From contig NZ_JABRWO010000002.1 of assembly GCF_013618625.1 (NCBI RefSeq), positions 1 through 64,000 on the forward strand: a DNA stretch of 64,000 nucleotides, given 5' to 3'. The notes beneath the pieces were generated by a model, which saw only the letters and a list, made by a program, of their open reading frames with translations, was not told the origin of the DNA and did no database searches. Positions 42,548-51,354 of this stretch are shown here, in pieces. The stretch comes from Bremerella alba. Its GTDB lineage: Bacteria > Planctomycetota > Planctomycetia > Pirellulales > Pirellulaceae. Made by a program: the position numbers and the translations under genes. How positions within the stretch are numbered: the first letter of the stretch is position 1; each line of letters starts with the position of its first letter.

Positions 42548-43960
42548 ATGAATTCGCTACTCCATTCTTTTGCATGGGCGTTCCTCATCGTTTGGACTGT
42601 CGAAGTCGCTCACGCGGCAGACAAATCACCGAACGTGTTGATGATCTGCATCGACGACCTAAATGACTGGACAGGGTTCTTGGAAGGTCATCCAGCCGCC
42701 CAGACACCACACATGGATTTATTGGCCCGTCAGGGGCGGGTATTTACCAATGCACACTGTGCCGTTCCCGTTTGTACCGCTTCGCGAATAAGTGTTATGT
42801 CTGGTTTGGCCGCCACGACACACGGCAGTTACGAACTGGGGCCCTCGTATGAAGAATTGCCCAAATTGGCCGGTGTCCCCACACTGCAGCAGTCTTTCCA
42901 CGACAACGGTTACTACACTCTGACCGGCGGCAAGGTGCTGCATCATGGATTTCGAGGAAACCTTGCGTCATCTATTGATCGATCGCTGCAGGTCCGAGCA
43001 GGCGGCCCGAGACCAAAGCAGCCGCTAAATTTGCCCGATGGATGGAGCCGGGCTTGGGATTGGGGAGCTTTTCCAGAGAAGGATGCAGGTATGTTTGATA
43101 CCCAGTTGGCGACCAAGGCAGCCGCGGCGTTGCAAGAAGACTTCCAGCGACCGTTCTTCATGTCAGTCGGCTTCTTTCGTCCCCACGTACCGCTGCACGT
43201 CCCACCAAAGTGGTTCGCCCTTTACGACGAGCAGTCGCTCTCGTTACCGAACAATCCCTTGGCCGATTTGAACGATGTGCCAGAGAACTTTCTCACTATC
43301 AATCAGCACGTCGCTGCACCGACGCAGTCAGAAGTTGAGGAGACCGGATCGCAACGAAGTTTAACGCATGCCTACCTCGCATCGATCAGCTATGTGGATC
43401 ATTGCGTGGGCATTGTGTTGGATGGCCTCGCATCGAGTCGCTATGCCGATAACACAATCGTATTGCTATGGAGCGATCACGGGTTTCATCTGGGCGAGAA
43501 ACAACATTGGGCCAAGCGAACACTATGGGAAGAATCGACGAGAGTTCCTCTCTTGGTTTCCGGTCCTGGCATTAAACCGGGTCCGGCTTGCGATGAAGCA
43601 GTGAGCCTGATCGATATCTTTCCTACGCTTGTTGAGTTATGCGAACTGCCGAACAACCCGCGACTAGAAGGCGTTTCGCTATCGCCACAACTCGCTGATC
43701 CGAAGACCCCGCGCGAACAACCGGCGATTACATCGTCGTATTTCGGGAATCATTCTATCCGAAACCGCGACTGGCGACTTATCGTTTACCGTAACGGACA
43801 CGAGGAATTGTACGACCACCGGTCCGATCCGGATGAATTCGACAATCTTCAAGGCGATCCGGCATACCAAGCCGTACGGGACAAACTAGCACGTTGGTTG
43901 CCGCGCGACGCCACACCAGAAGTCAAATCGCTATCGGAACTAACTCCGCGCGTGAAGTGA
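42548..43960 (+). CDS. Sulfatase, iduronate-2-sulfatase-like, exported
   Basis: 470 residues with a signal peptide (LHSFAWAFLIVWTVEVAHA). Metal-site ICIDDLNDW and the arrangement HCAVPVCTASRISVMSG place it with iduronate-2-sulfatase-like enzymes. The formylglycine motif is CTASR (Cys76) with Ala instead of the usual Pro. Ala at this position is known in some sulfatases, so it is probably active. LLWSDHGFHLGEKQHWAKRTLWE and DHRSDPDEFDNL are further landmarks. Divergent from the sulfatase at 40715. Likely substrate: sulfated uronic-acid polysaccharide, by family analogy only. Confidence 0.9.
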   Translation: MNSLLHSFAWAFLIVWTVEVAHAADKSPNVLMICIDDLNDWTGFLEGHPAAQTPHMDLLARQGRVFTNAHCAVPVCTASRISVMSGLAATTHGSYELGPSYEELPKLAGVPTLQQSFHDNGYYTLTGGKVLHHGFRGNLASSIDRSLQVRAGGPRPKQPLNLPDGWSRAWDWGAFPEKDAGMFDTQLATKAAAALQEDFQRPFFMSVGFFRPHVPLHVPPKWFALYDEQSLSLPNNPLADLNDVPENFLTINQHVAAPTQSEVEETGSQRSLTHAYLASISYVDHCVGIVLDGLASSRYADNTIVLLWSDHGFHLGEKQHWAKRTLWEESTRVPLLVSGPGIKPGPACDEAVSLIDIFPTLVELCELPNNPRLEGVSLSPQLADPKTPREQPAITSSYFGNHSIRNRDWRLIVYRNGHEELYDHRSDPDEFDNLQGDPAYQAVRDKLARWLPRDATPEVKSLSELTPRVK

Positions 43961-44202
43961 TTAAGCAGAGCGACTCTTAAACGGCACCTCATAACAAGAC
44001 TTTATGAAATAGCGCTCCGAGGAGTTGCCGCAGTGCTAAGCGATCTCAGTAAGACCTCGTACCACGTCTCGCCATCGCCCGCGCAAAGGAAAACTATTTT
44101 ATTGATTCAACGAAAAGGATTTGATAGGTTTCAACTACACCTACAGCGATTTCACATGAATCCCACCTGAAACTCGCATCTCTTCTGCCCAGGATTCCAA
44201 CT
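43961..44202. other. Intergenic region before the DUF1549 gene
   Basis: About 240 bp, likely holding the promoter of the DUF1549-DUF1501-WD40 operon. No hairpin or operator repeat could be supported. Confidence 0.3.
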
Positions 44203-45810
44203 ATGAAGCTAACACGGAGCTCCTCCTGCGGATCGATGCTTGTCGGGCTCGCAATTGCTCTGGCTTTCACCTGCTTCGTGCCGCAGGTTATTGCGGCTGA
44301 GTTGTACCAGACAATCGATCATCAAATTGCCAAACAAGCTGGCGGTCCGGTGGCTGGACCCGCCGATGACGCGGAGTTTCTGCGGCGTATTTTTATTGAC
44401 CTTACCGGAAAGCTGCCCACGCCCGCCAAGGCGAGAGAGTTCCTTGCCGACAATGACAAGTCCAAGCGGCAGGCTTTGATCGACGAACTGCTTGCCAGCG
44501 ATGACTTCCCCCGACGCATGCAAGAGGCCTTCACGGCCATGTTGCTCGAACGCCGCACTGATACCAAAGTTCCCGATGCCGATTGGGAAAGATATCTCCG
44601 CGAGTCCTTCGCCAAGAACAAGCCGTGGAACCAACTTGTAAGCGAGTTGCTGTTTGTTGATGAAAATGAAGAGAATCTCCTGCCGGCCACAAAGTTTTTT
44701 CTGGTCGCCGGCCGCAATGATGAGAATCTAAGAACCGAGGACGTGTCTCGCCTGTTCTTGGGGCGAGACATCACCTGCTCGCAGTGTCACGATCATCCGG
44801 ATGTTGCCGACTACTCTCAAGATGAATACTTCGGTTTATTCACCTACCTAAAAGAAAAACCGGCGGAAGCGACGATCGAATACGAGTCGGTCTTCAGGCC
44901 GGGCACGCACACAACGGGTCCGCGATTGCCTGGTGGCGAGGAGTTGAAGATTCCCACATTTGTGAAGGACCAACAAGAGAATGCCGCGAAATACCGTCCA
45001 CGACTTCTCTTATCACGCAATCTTCCGACAGCGGATAACAAGCTGTTTGTTCGCAATAGCGTCAACCGATTTTGGTTCTTGATGATGGGCCGTGGTCTGG
45101 TGCATCCACTGAACCTTCACCACGAGGACAATCCGCCTTCGCATCCAATCCTGCTCGATGCATTGGCAACTGAATTTGTGGCCCACAATTTCGACGTGAA
45201 GTGGCTGCTCCGCCAAATCGCTTTGAGTGAAAGCTATCAACGCAGCAGTCTGTTGCCCGAGGGAGTGGAGTTGAAAGAGGCCCCGCCGCAACTCTACCGC
45301 ATGGCCATTCTCAAACCACTGACACCCGAACAGATGGGCTGGTGCGTTGCCGGTGCAAGCGGCAATCTCGCTTGGTTGCTGAAGACCCCCGTGCCGAAAG
45401 ATTCCGAGTTCTCACACTTCAACTACATCAATGGCCGTGTCGATCAGTTCCCCGAGAATTTTCCCGATGTGATGAAGCTGTTTGTCGGCGTGTACAGCAA
45501 TCCGCCAGGCGAAGCCGAAGTCGACTTCACACCGTCAATGGGGCATGCCTTATTCTTAATGAACGATCAAGGAGTGCTTGATTGGCTGAAGCCCAAGTCA
45601 GGCAATCTGGTCGAGCGTCTATCGAAGCTAAAGGACTCGGCAGCAGTGGCAGACGAACTCTACCTGAGCGCACTAACGCGAACACCTACAGAGGAAGAAT
45701 CGGACGAAGTTGCCGAGTACCTGACTCAACATGCAGAACGGCGTACCGAAGCGTGCGGCGAATTAGTCTGGGCGTTGATCTCGTCCGCGGAATTTCGGAT
45801 GAATCACTAG
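44203..45810 (+). CDS. DUF1549/DUF1553 protein (PSCyt2-PSD1), exported
   Basis: 535 residues with a signal peptide (MLVGLAIALAFTCFVPQVIA). DUF1549 region: FLRRIFIDLTGKLPTPAKAR and MLLERRTDTKVPDADWERYL; a single CxxCH (ITCSQCHDHP) lies between the domains and could bind haem or metal. DUF1553 region: FVRNSVNRFWFLMMGRGLVHPL, FDVKWLLRQIALSESYQRSS and SALTRTPTEEE. These two-domain proteins are planctomycete hallmarks almost always followed by a DUF1501 gene, as here (31-bp gap). The function is not established; association with sulfatases suggests polysaccharide use. The protein is shorter than versions with an N-terminal cytochrome domain. Confidence 0.93.
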   Translation: MKLTRSSSCGSMLVGLAIALAFTCFVPQVIAAELYQTIDHQIAKQAGGPVAGPADDAEFLRRIFIDLTGKLPTPAKAREFLADNDKSKRQALIDELLASDDFPRRMQEAFTAMLLERRTDTKVPDADWERYLRESFAKNKPWNQLVSELLFVDENEENLLPATKFFLVAGRNDENLRTEDVSRLFLGRDITCSQCHDHPDVADYSQDEYFGLFTYLKEKPAEATIEYESVFRPGTHTTGPRLPGGEELKIPTFVKDQQENAAKYRPRLLLSRNLPTADNKLFVRNSVNRFWFLMMGRGLVHPLNLHHEDNPPSHPILLDALATEFVAHNFDVKWLLRQIALSESYQRSSLLPEGVELKEAPPQLYRMAILKPLTPEQMGWCVAGASGNLAWLLKTPVPKDSEFSHFNYINGRVDQFPENFPDVMKLFVGVYSNPPGEAEVDFTPSMGHALFLMNDQGVLDWLKPKSGNLVERLSKLKDSAAVADELYLSALTRTPTEEESDEVAEYLTQHAERRTEACGELVWALISSAEFRMNH

Positions 45811-45841
45811 CACCGCAGGAATCGATATTCGGAACAGCACG

Positions 45842-47131
45842 ATGAAACGCAATTTCGCTTGCAACAGCCTCGAACACGACCTTTCACGACGGCAAATGCT
45901 AGGTACGTTGGCTGGGACGGCTGCCGGGACCCTTGGCATGGGGGCACTTTTGCAGCCCGCTCTGGCTGAGAAGATCAAATCGCAGGGCAAGCAGGTGCTG
46001 TTTATCTGGCTCGACGGCGGCATCAGCCAATTAGAAAGTTGGGATCCAAAACCAAACACCGAATTCGGAGGCCCCTTTCGCGCGATCCCCACCTCCGTGC
46101 CCGGTGTGCACTTCAGCGAGTTGGTACCCGAGACGGCCAAAAGGATGGATAAACTAGCGGTTATTCGCAGTATGTGCACGAAAGATCCCAACCACTCTAC
46201 CGGCGTACCGCGTATGCAACGCGGCGACCCACAAAATCGTGGAGTGACTTATCCGTTTATCGGCTCGGCGCTGGCAAAGTTGATGCCGCCGGTCAAAAAT
46301 GACTTACCCCCTTATATGCACATCAAGCCCGGTCGCGGCGGTTACATGTGGAAGGACGCCGGCTTTCTCGGGGCAAAGTACGGCGCGTTGGCCCTAGGGG
46401 ACGGCAAACCACCGATCCATATTCATCGGCCCGACTCTATCAACAACGCGGTGGAATCTGCCCGTGGTAATTTACGGCGGAAGATTAATAATCGTTTTCG
46501 CCAAGGTCGTGCGGATTCAGAAGTCGACGCGTACGAGTATTCCTATCAGGTCGCCGAGAAGCTGATGAATCGCAAGGAGCTATTCGACGAATCGCTCCTG
46601 CCTCCTAAGGATATCGAGCGGTACGGCACACATCCACTGGGCCGGCACTTGCTGCAAGCACGGCGACTGCTGGAGGCAGGCGTTCAGTTCGTCAAAGTTA
46701 CGTCGTATCACTGGGACACGCACGGCGACAATTTTAATATGCACCTGAATCTTGTACCGCAGATTGACCGCCCCTTCGCAGCCATGATCGACGATCTCAA
46801 CGACCGTGGCATGTTAGATAACGTACTGGTCGTACTCATGTCGGAGTTTGGCCGCACGCCCAAGATTAACACCCGGACAGGCCGCGACCATTGGCCGGAA
46901 GCCTGGTCGATGGTGCTGGCCGGTTGCGGTATTCAACGGGGCGCGGTCGTCGGCGAGACGACGTCCAATGGCGCCTGGGTTGATTCGCAGCCGTACGACA
47001 TCGGTCACCTGTTTCATACAATTTTCCACACGATGGGAATTGACGCTAAGGAGACCGAGTACGTAAACGACGACCAGCCTCTGCCGATTGCCCACGACGA
47101 CTGCAGCAAGATTGCCGAGGTACTTTCCTAA
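45842..47131 (+). CDS. DUF1501 protein, Tat-exported
   Basis: 429 residues. The N-terminus has a twin-arginine signal (LSRRQMLGTLAGTAAGTLGMGALLQPALA). The DUF1501 domain has an alkaline phosphatase/sulfatase-like fold: VLFIWLDGGISQLESWDPKP at the metal site, FGGPFRAIPTSVPGVHFSELVPE, YHWDTHGDNF, VLMSEFGRTPKIN and GRDHWPEAWS. The stop codon overlaps the WD40 ATG (TAATG). Coupled to the DUF1549/DUF1553 gene upstream, as is standard in planctomycetes. Export by Tat suggests a cofactor bound before export. Function unknown. Confidence 0.95.
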   Translation: MKRNFACNSLEHDLSRRQMLGTLAGTAAGTLGMGALLQPALAEKIKSQGKQVLFIWLDGGISQLESWDPKPNTEFGGPFRAIPTSVPGVHFSELVPETAKRMDKLAVIRSMCTKDPNHSTGVPRMQRGDPQNRGVTYPFIGSALAKLMPPVKNDLPPYMHIKPGRGGYMWKDAGFLGAKYGALALGDGKPPIHIHRPDSINNAVESARGNLRRKINNRFRQGRADSEVDAYEYSYQVAEKLMNRKELFDESLLPPKDIERYGTHPLGRHLLQARRLLEAGVQFVKVTSYHWDTHGDNFNMHLNLVPQIDRPFAAMIDDLNDRGMLDNVLVVLMSEFGRTPKINTRTGRDHWPEAWSMVLAGCGIQRGAVVGETTSNGAWVDSQPYDIGHLFHTIFHTMGIDAKETEYVNDDQPLPIAHDDCSKIAEVLS

Positions 47132-48228
47132 TGGCCGATACTAGCCCCACTTTCGATCCAACTAAGATATGGGAATCACAATCCTTCGAGCACGATCGCA
47201 TTTTGACCGTTTGCGCCTTCAGCCCCTGTGGAAAGTTTGCCGTCGCCGGAGCGCAACACGAAGACTTGCAACGTTGGGAGCTTTCTAGCGGCCAGCGAAG
47301 CCCTCTTACGGCACATCGCAGTTGGGTGATGGCCTTGGCATTTCATCCCGACGGGAAGCGGTTGCTAACCGGCGACTACCACGGCGTCGTGCATTGTTGG
47401 GCCTATGCCGATGCCACGCCCAAGCCACAGTGGACAATTCAAGACACCGGCCACGGCTGGGTGCGAGATATGGCCATTAGTCCCGATGGCAGGCATCTTT
47501 TGACGACCGGAATTGACACACGGGTCAAGTTGTGGTCGCCTGAAGGAGGTCAGGCAATTCACGAATTTGCAGGCCATGAGCATCATGTCTTTAGTCTGAC
47601 GGTGGCCCCCGACAGCAAGACCTTTTACAGCGGCGATCTACTCGGCAAGGTTCACCACTGGGATCTTGCCAGCGGTAAACTGCTGCGAACCATTGACGCG
47701 AGCGCATTGCACGAGCGAAAAGACAATTACTTGTCTGATGTCGGCGGAGTAAAGCGACTGGCCATCTCACCTGATGGCAAACTACTGGCATGTAGCGGAA
47801 TGACCGATGCCAACGGGAATACGTTCTGCGTCGGCAAAGCGGCCGTCTTGCTGTTTGACTTGGCTACCGGCAAGCTCAAGCAGACGTTGCGGCCCAAAAC
47901 TAAAATGGACGGTCCGCTAGAGGGGCTCTGCTTCCTGTCGGATGGAACCATCGCCGCCCAAGGACAACTGCTGCACAGCGCCACGTCAATCGAATTCTGG
48001 AAGCCCGACTCGGCGACTCCCTATCACGTAATCAAAGCCCCTACCGGCTACAGCCTGCATATGCATCCCGACAAGCTCCGCCTAGTCTCGGCCTGCTACG
48101 AAGCAAATGGCCGCACGGGCAACGGTCGCAACGCGGATAAGAATGAATACGTGAGCAACAACGGCGCCTTGAAGATCTATAGCCTGTTCGAAAAGCCGAA
48201 GGAAGAAAACGCCACAACGAAGTCGTAG
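47131..48228 (+). CDS. WD40-repeat protein
   Basis: 365 residues with at least five WD40-type blades: VCAFSPCGKFAVAGAQHEDLQRW, ALAFHPDGKRLLTGDYHGVVHCW, DMAISPDGRHLLTTGIDTRVKLW, LTVAPDSKTFYSGDLLGKVHHW and LAISPDGKLLACSG. No signal peptide, so it is cytosolic or uses another route. The ATG overlaps the preceding DUF1501 stop, which makes it the third gene of the operon. It probably scaffolds or binds a partner of the DUF1549/DUF1501 proteins, a combination often seen in this phylum. No enzymatic motif. Confidence 0.92.
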   Translation: MADTSPTFDPTKIWESQSFEHDRILTVCAFSPCGKFAVAGAQHEDLQRWELSSGQRSPLTAHRSWVMALAFHPDGKRLLTGDYHGVVHCWAYADATPKPQWTIQDTGHGWVRDMAISPDGRHLLTTGIDTRVKLWSPEGGQAIHEFAGHEHHVFSLTVAPDSKTFYSGDLLGKVHHWDLASGKLLRTIDASALHERKDNYLSDVGGVKRLAISPDGKLLACSGMTDANGNTFCVGKAAVLLFDLATGKLKQTLRPKTKMDGPLEGLCFLSDGTIAAQGQLLHSATSIEFWKPDSATPYHVIKAPTGYSLHMHPDKLRLVSACYEANGRTGNGRNADKNEYVSNNGALKIYSLFEKPKEENATTKS

Positions 48229-48469
48229 CACGATGTTTTCACCTGAAACCGTGTTGCTGAAGCAGCTTACGAAGATAGGCCCAGCGTTGAAAATCGTCTC
48301 GTTCAATCGCTTTAATTCTCATGAAATACATGCCGTTTCGGAGTGAACGCCCCCGCCGATTAAGACCATCAAGACAGCACGAAAGATCAGTGCGAATTTA
48401 GCAAGTTATGATCCATGAGACCGGAACTTTGGCGTCAACGCACTGTCTGCATCAGCATCTTCATTAAAC
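48229..48469. other. Intergenic region between convergent WD40 and sulfatase genes
   Basis: About 240 bp where the two transcripts meet. No convincing terminator hairpin or gene was seen. Confidence 0.3.
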
Positions 48470-50317
48470 TTATTTAGGATTTTGACGTTTCACGTACAGG
48501 TAATACGCTCCACAAATTTCATCTCCGTTTTCATCTAACAGATAAGACTGAATCTCGATCGGCCCTGCTGGCAGGGTTTGCTGGCTTACGAAGGCCGTTT
48601 GAGCCTGATTCGGCTTGGCAATGGGTATGATATTGTCACCAATTCGGAGTTTTGCTTGCTGGATCGGCAGTGCTGCCCCAGCGATGAAGGTCCCGTCGGT
48701 AACCTGCTTGGGAGGACAACCCTCAGCGAGTTTCAGTTCGCTCTCACGTGGCCAGCGTCGCAGCTCGAATTTGTAGACTCCAGGCTGATCGATCTGAACG
48801 TGCCAAGCACCATTCTTACGATCACCGCGACGAATCTGAATCTGCTGGTCGACGAATACGTCGAGCCATTCGCAACCCGAGAGAAGCATCGGATTTTCAG
48901 CGTCATGTCCCACGATCACACGCTGTGGCTCTAGCACATCGTGTCGGACACCTTCCCACCACTGCTGCAGATGGGCCCTCATTTTGGCAACCACTTCAGG
49001 ATTGTCAGCTGCCACATTCTGATCTTGGTGCAAATCGACGTCAACGTTGTATAGCCTTCGATTTTCAAGTAGCCGCCAATGCTTCCACATGACACACGCA
49101 CCATTACGATGTGGAATGGCAGGGTTTCCCTTCGTGTATCTCACCCTTGCACCGGGCATTCGGCTGTAGTTGATCACCAAGATTCGGTCTGCGAGGGTAA
49201 TCGAATGATCATCGATCACTGGTCGCAGGCTAATCCCATCGAGCTTCGGCGGTAAGTGCTGCTCGATTCCGCATAGGTCTGCCAGCGTTGGCATGAGATC
49301 TTGCACGTGACAGAGCGTGTCAACTTCGCCTGGAGTGTCGATTCCCGAGGGCCAGCGCATGAAGCAAGGAACCCGATGACCACCTTCCCACAATGTCGTT
49401 TTGTTACCTCGCATTTGGGCATTGAAATAGTGAATGCCCATCGTGCTGCCATTGTCCGTTAAGAATACGACGATCGTGTTCTCCTTGAGCCCGGTCTTTT
49501 CTAGAAACTGATCTAAGCGGCCGACGTTGTCATCGATATTGGCTCCCATAGCCAGGAAGCTGACAAGGTCTTCCTTGCGTTGGGGATCAAGCGACTTAAC
49601 CACCTCTGGGTTAGCACGCATGGCATCGCGAATTGACTCCCGATAAGAATCAGGCACGAACCAAGGCCAGTGGGCCGCGTTGGTAGCAAGGAAGGCGAAA
49701 AAGGGGCGGTCATCTTGTTGGTTATCTGCCCACTTCATAGCTTCTCGAAAAAAGACATCCGTGCAGTATCCTTCGTACTTTTCTCGCTTGGTATTGTGAA
49801 TGTAGGTGTCCGCGAAGTAATCGTTATCCCAGTAATCAGGTACACTATTGATATGCGACGAAGGGAACCATACGGCCTCTTCAAATCCGCGGTCTTCGGG
49901 ACGAAACGGATAGTTGTCTCCCAGATGCCATTTGCCAAAAAGCCCGGTTCGATAGCCAGATTCTTGAAACACATTCGCTATCGTTTTCAGTTCGGGCCGA
50001 AGCAAAGTTCTACCGCTGCTGACGTTGATCGCACCGTTTCGAAACGCATCTAGACCACTCACAAATTGGCCCCGTGTTGGCGTGCACATGGGCGAAACAT
50101 GGAAGTCAGTAAAGCGAACGCTATCCTTGGCCAGGCGATCTAGATTCGGCGTGCTCGTAATAGGATTGCCGTGACAGGAGAATTCACCGTAGCCCTGATC
50201 GTCTGTCATGATGACGATCACGTTTGGACGTTGGCCAGCACTAATGACACCAGGCACCAACATCGCGATCCAGGAAACTACACTGGCAGCCAGGAGGGCA
50301 ATTATTCTCATAACCAT
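48470..50317 (-). CDS. Sulfatase with C-terminal extension, exported
   Basis: 615 residues with a signal peptide (IIALLAASVVSWIAMLVPGVISA). Metal site VIMTDDQGYGEFSCHG, formylglycine motif CTPTRGQFVSG (Cys78), GKWHLGDNYPF and FLTDNGSTMG are all present. After the sulfatase core (about 480 residues) a further 130 residues form a beta-rich tail (VQIDQPGVYKFELRRWPRESE, FVSQQTLPAGPIEIQSYL) that looks like a carbohydrate-facing accessory module. Resembles arylsulfatases that planctomycetes pair with polysaccharide loci. The downstream neighbour on the same strand is separated by the WD40 convergence, so it is its own unit. Confidence 0.93.
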   Translation of the reverse strand: MVMRIIALLAASVVSWIAMLVPGVISAGQRPNVIVIMTDDQGYGEFSCHGNPITSTPNLDRLAKDSVRFTDFHVSPMCTPTRGQFVSGLDAFRNGAINVSSGRTLLRPELKTIANVFQESGYRTGLFGKWHLGDNYPFRPEDRGFEEAVWFPSSHINSVPDYWDNDYFADTYIHNTKREKYEGYCTDVFFREAMKWADNQQDDRPFFAFLATNAAHWPWFVPDSYRESIRDAMRANPEVVKSLDPQRKEDLVSFLAMGANIDDNVGRLDQFLEKTGLKENTIVVFLTDNGSTMGIHYFNAQMRGNKTTLWEGGHRVPCFMRWPSGIDTPGEVDTLCHVQDLMPTLADLCGIEQHLPPKLDGISLRPVIDDHSITLADRILVINYSRMPGARVRYTKGNPAIPHRNGACVMWKHWRLLENRRLYNVDVDLHQDQNVAADNPEVVAKMRAHLQQWWEGVRHDVLEPQRVIVGHDAENPMLLSGCEWLDVFVDQQIQIRRGDRKNGAWHVQIDQPGVYKFELRRWPRESELKLAEGCPPKQVTDGTFIAGAALPIQQAKLRIGDNIIPIAKPNQAQTAFVSQQTLPAGPIEIQSYLLDENGDEICGAYYLYVKRQNPK

Positions 50318-50403
50318 TCACTTTCTCTAATCGACGAGGTAGCTCAGAAGGTACATCGAGTTTATTAACGGGCTCGTAGTGACAAAAATGAAATAGTCGC
50401 TTC

Positions 50404-51354
50404 TCATTTCCGAAACCGACTTCGAAGCGCGTCTACTAGAACGGCGACGACAATCACACTTCCCGTAATGATTTGTTTATTCGCATCGGACACCCCAACT
50501 TGGGCTAATCCGGTTTGCAGTACAGAAATGATCAACACGCCGATAAACGAACTAATAACGCTGCCACGACCGCCCATCAAACTGGTTCCGCCAATCACGC
50601 AGGCAGCGATCGCCGACAACTCTAAGCCAATCGCAGCGTTCGGATCTGAACTTGAGAGGCGCGAAGTCTGTGCAATGCCGGCCAAGCCACATAGGAGGCC
50701 ACTCAGGGTAAACACCGCGATGGAATAGGGAGCCGTTCGAATGCCAGACATCCGCACGGCTTCTTCGTTCGTCCCAATGGCCATGCAATAGCGACCGAAA
50801 ACTGTTCGTGAAAGCAGAAATTGTCCAGCCAGCACGGCCACCAAGGCAAGTAAGAAGGCCGGCGACAATTGCAGGTAAGGGACAGGATCGCCAATTACTT
50901 CAACCTTCGCCCCGATGTACTTTGTCTGAGAATCGGTAACAACCTTGGTCGCTCCTCGAGCGATTTCGAGCATCCCCAACGTGACGATGAACGAGGGAAT
51001 CCGGAAACCGACTGAAACGCTTCCGTTAAATAATCCGCATAATGCGCCTGTGAGCAAGCAAATAGGAATGGCAGCCCAAAGCGGCCAGCCAGCATCGACC
51101 ATCAATGCTCCTAACACCGCAGACGACAACGCGAGAATCGAACCGACAGAAAGATCGATGCCGCCCACCACCAAGATGAACGTCATCCCCACGGCAACCA
51201 AAGTCAGGTCGGGAATCTGGTTTGCAATTGACGTAAACGTGGCACGCTGTAAAAAGTTCTCGCTTAATGCACTGAACACGCCCACCATGATAAATAGCAC
51301 CACGCACAGGCCGCCATACTGAACGAGCATTGCTCTGATTGACTTCGAGTTCAT
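50404..51354 (-). CDS. rbsC: Ribose-type ABC transporter permease
   Basis: 316 residues with about eight to ten hydrophobic segments. The family signature VVGGIDLSVGSILALSSAVLGALM and GLLCGLAGIAQTSRLSSSDPNAAIG, AIAACVIGGTSLMGGRGSV identify the RbsC/XylH-type (BPD_transp_2) permease. It ends the minus-strand operon from lacI; its start overlaps the ATPase stop by four bases. Moves the sugar delivered by the binding lipoprotein (52886) using the ATPase (51351). Ribose is favoured by the adjacent ribokinase and nucleoside hydrolase. Confidence 0.93.
   Translation of the reverse strand: MNSKSIRAMLVQYGGLCVVLFIMVGVFSALSENFLQRATFTSIANQIPDLTLVAVGMTFILVVGGIDLSVGSILALSSAVLGALMVDAGWPLWAAIPICLLTGALCGLFNGSVSVGFRIPSFIVTLGMLEIARGATKVVTDSQTKYIGAKVEVIGDPVPYLQLSPAFLLALVAVLAGQFLLSRTVFGRYCMAIGTNEEAVRMSGIRTAPYSIAVFTLSGLLCGLAGIAQTSRLSSSDPNAAIGLELSAIAACVIGGTSLMGGRGSVISSFIGVLIISVLQTGLAQVGVSDANKQIITGSVIVVAVLVDALRSRFRK

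Noticed and set aside
44750-44830. Single CxxCH (CSQCH) in the DUF1549 protein as proof of a cytochrome
   Set aside because: One motif alone inside a DUF1549/DUF1553 context is not enough; full-length relatives carry a separate cytochrome domain that is absent here.
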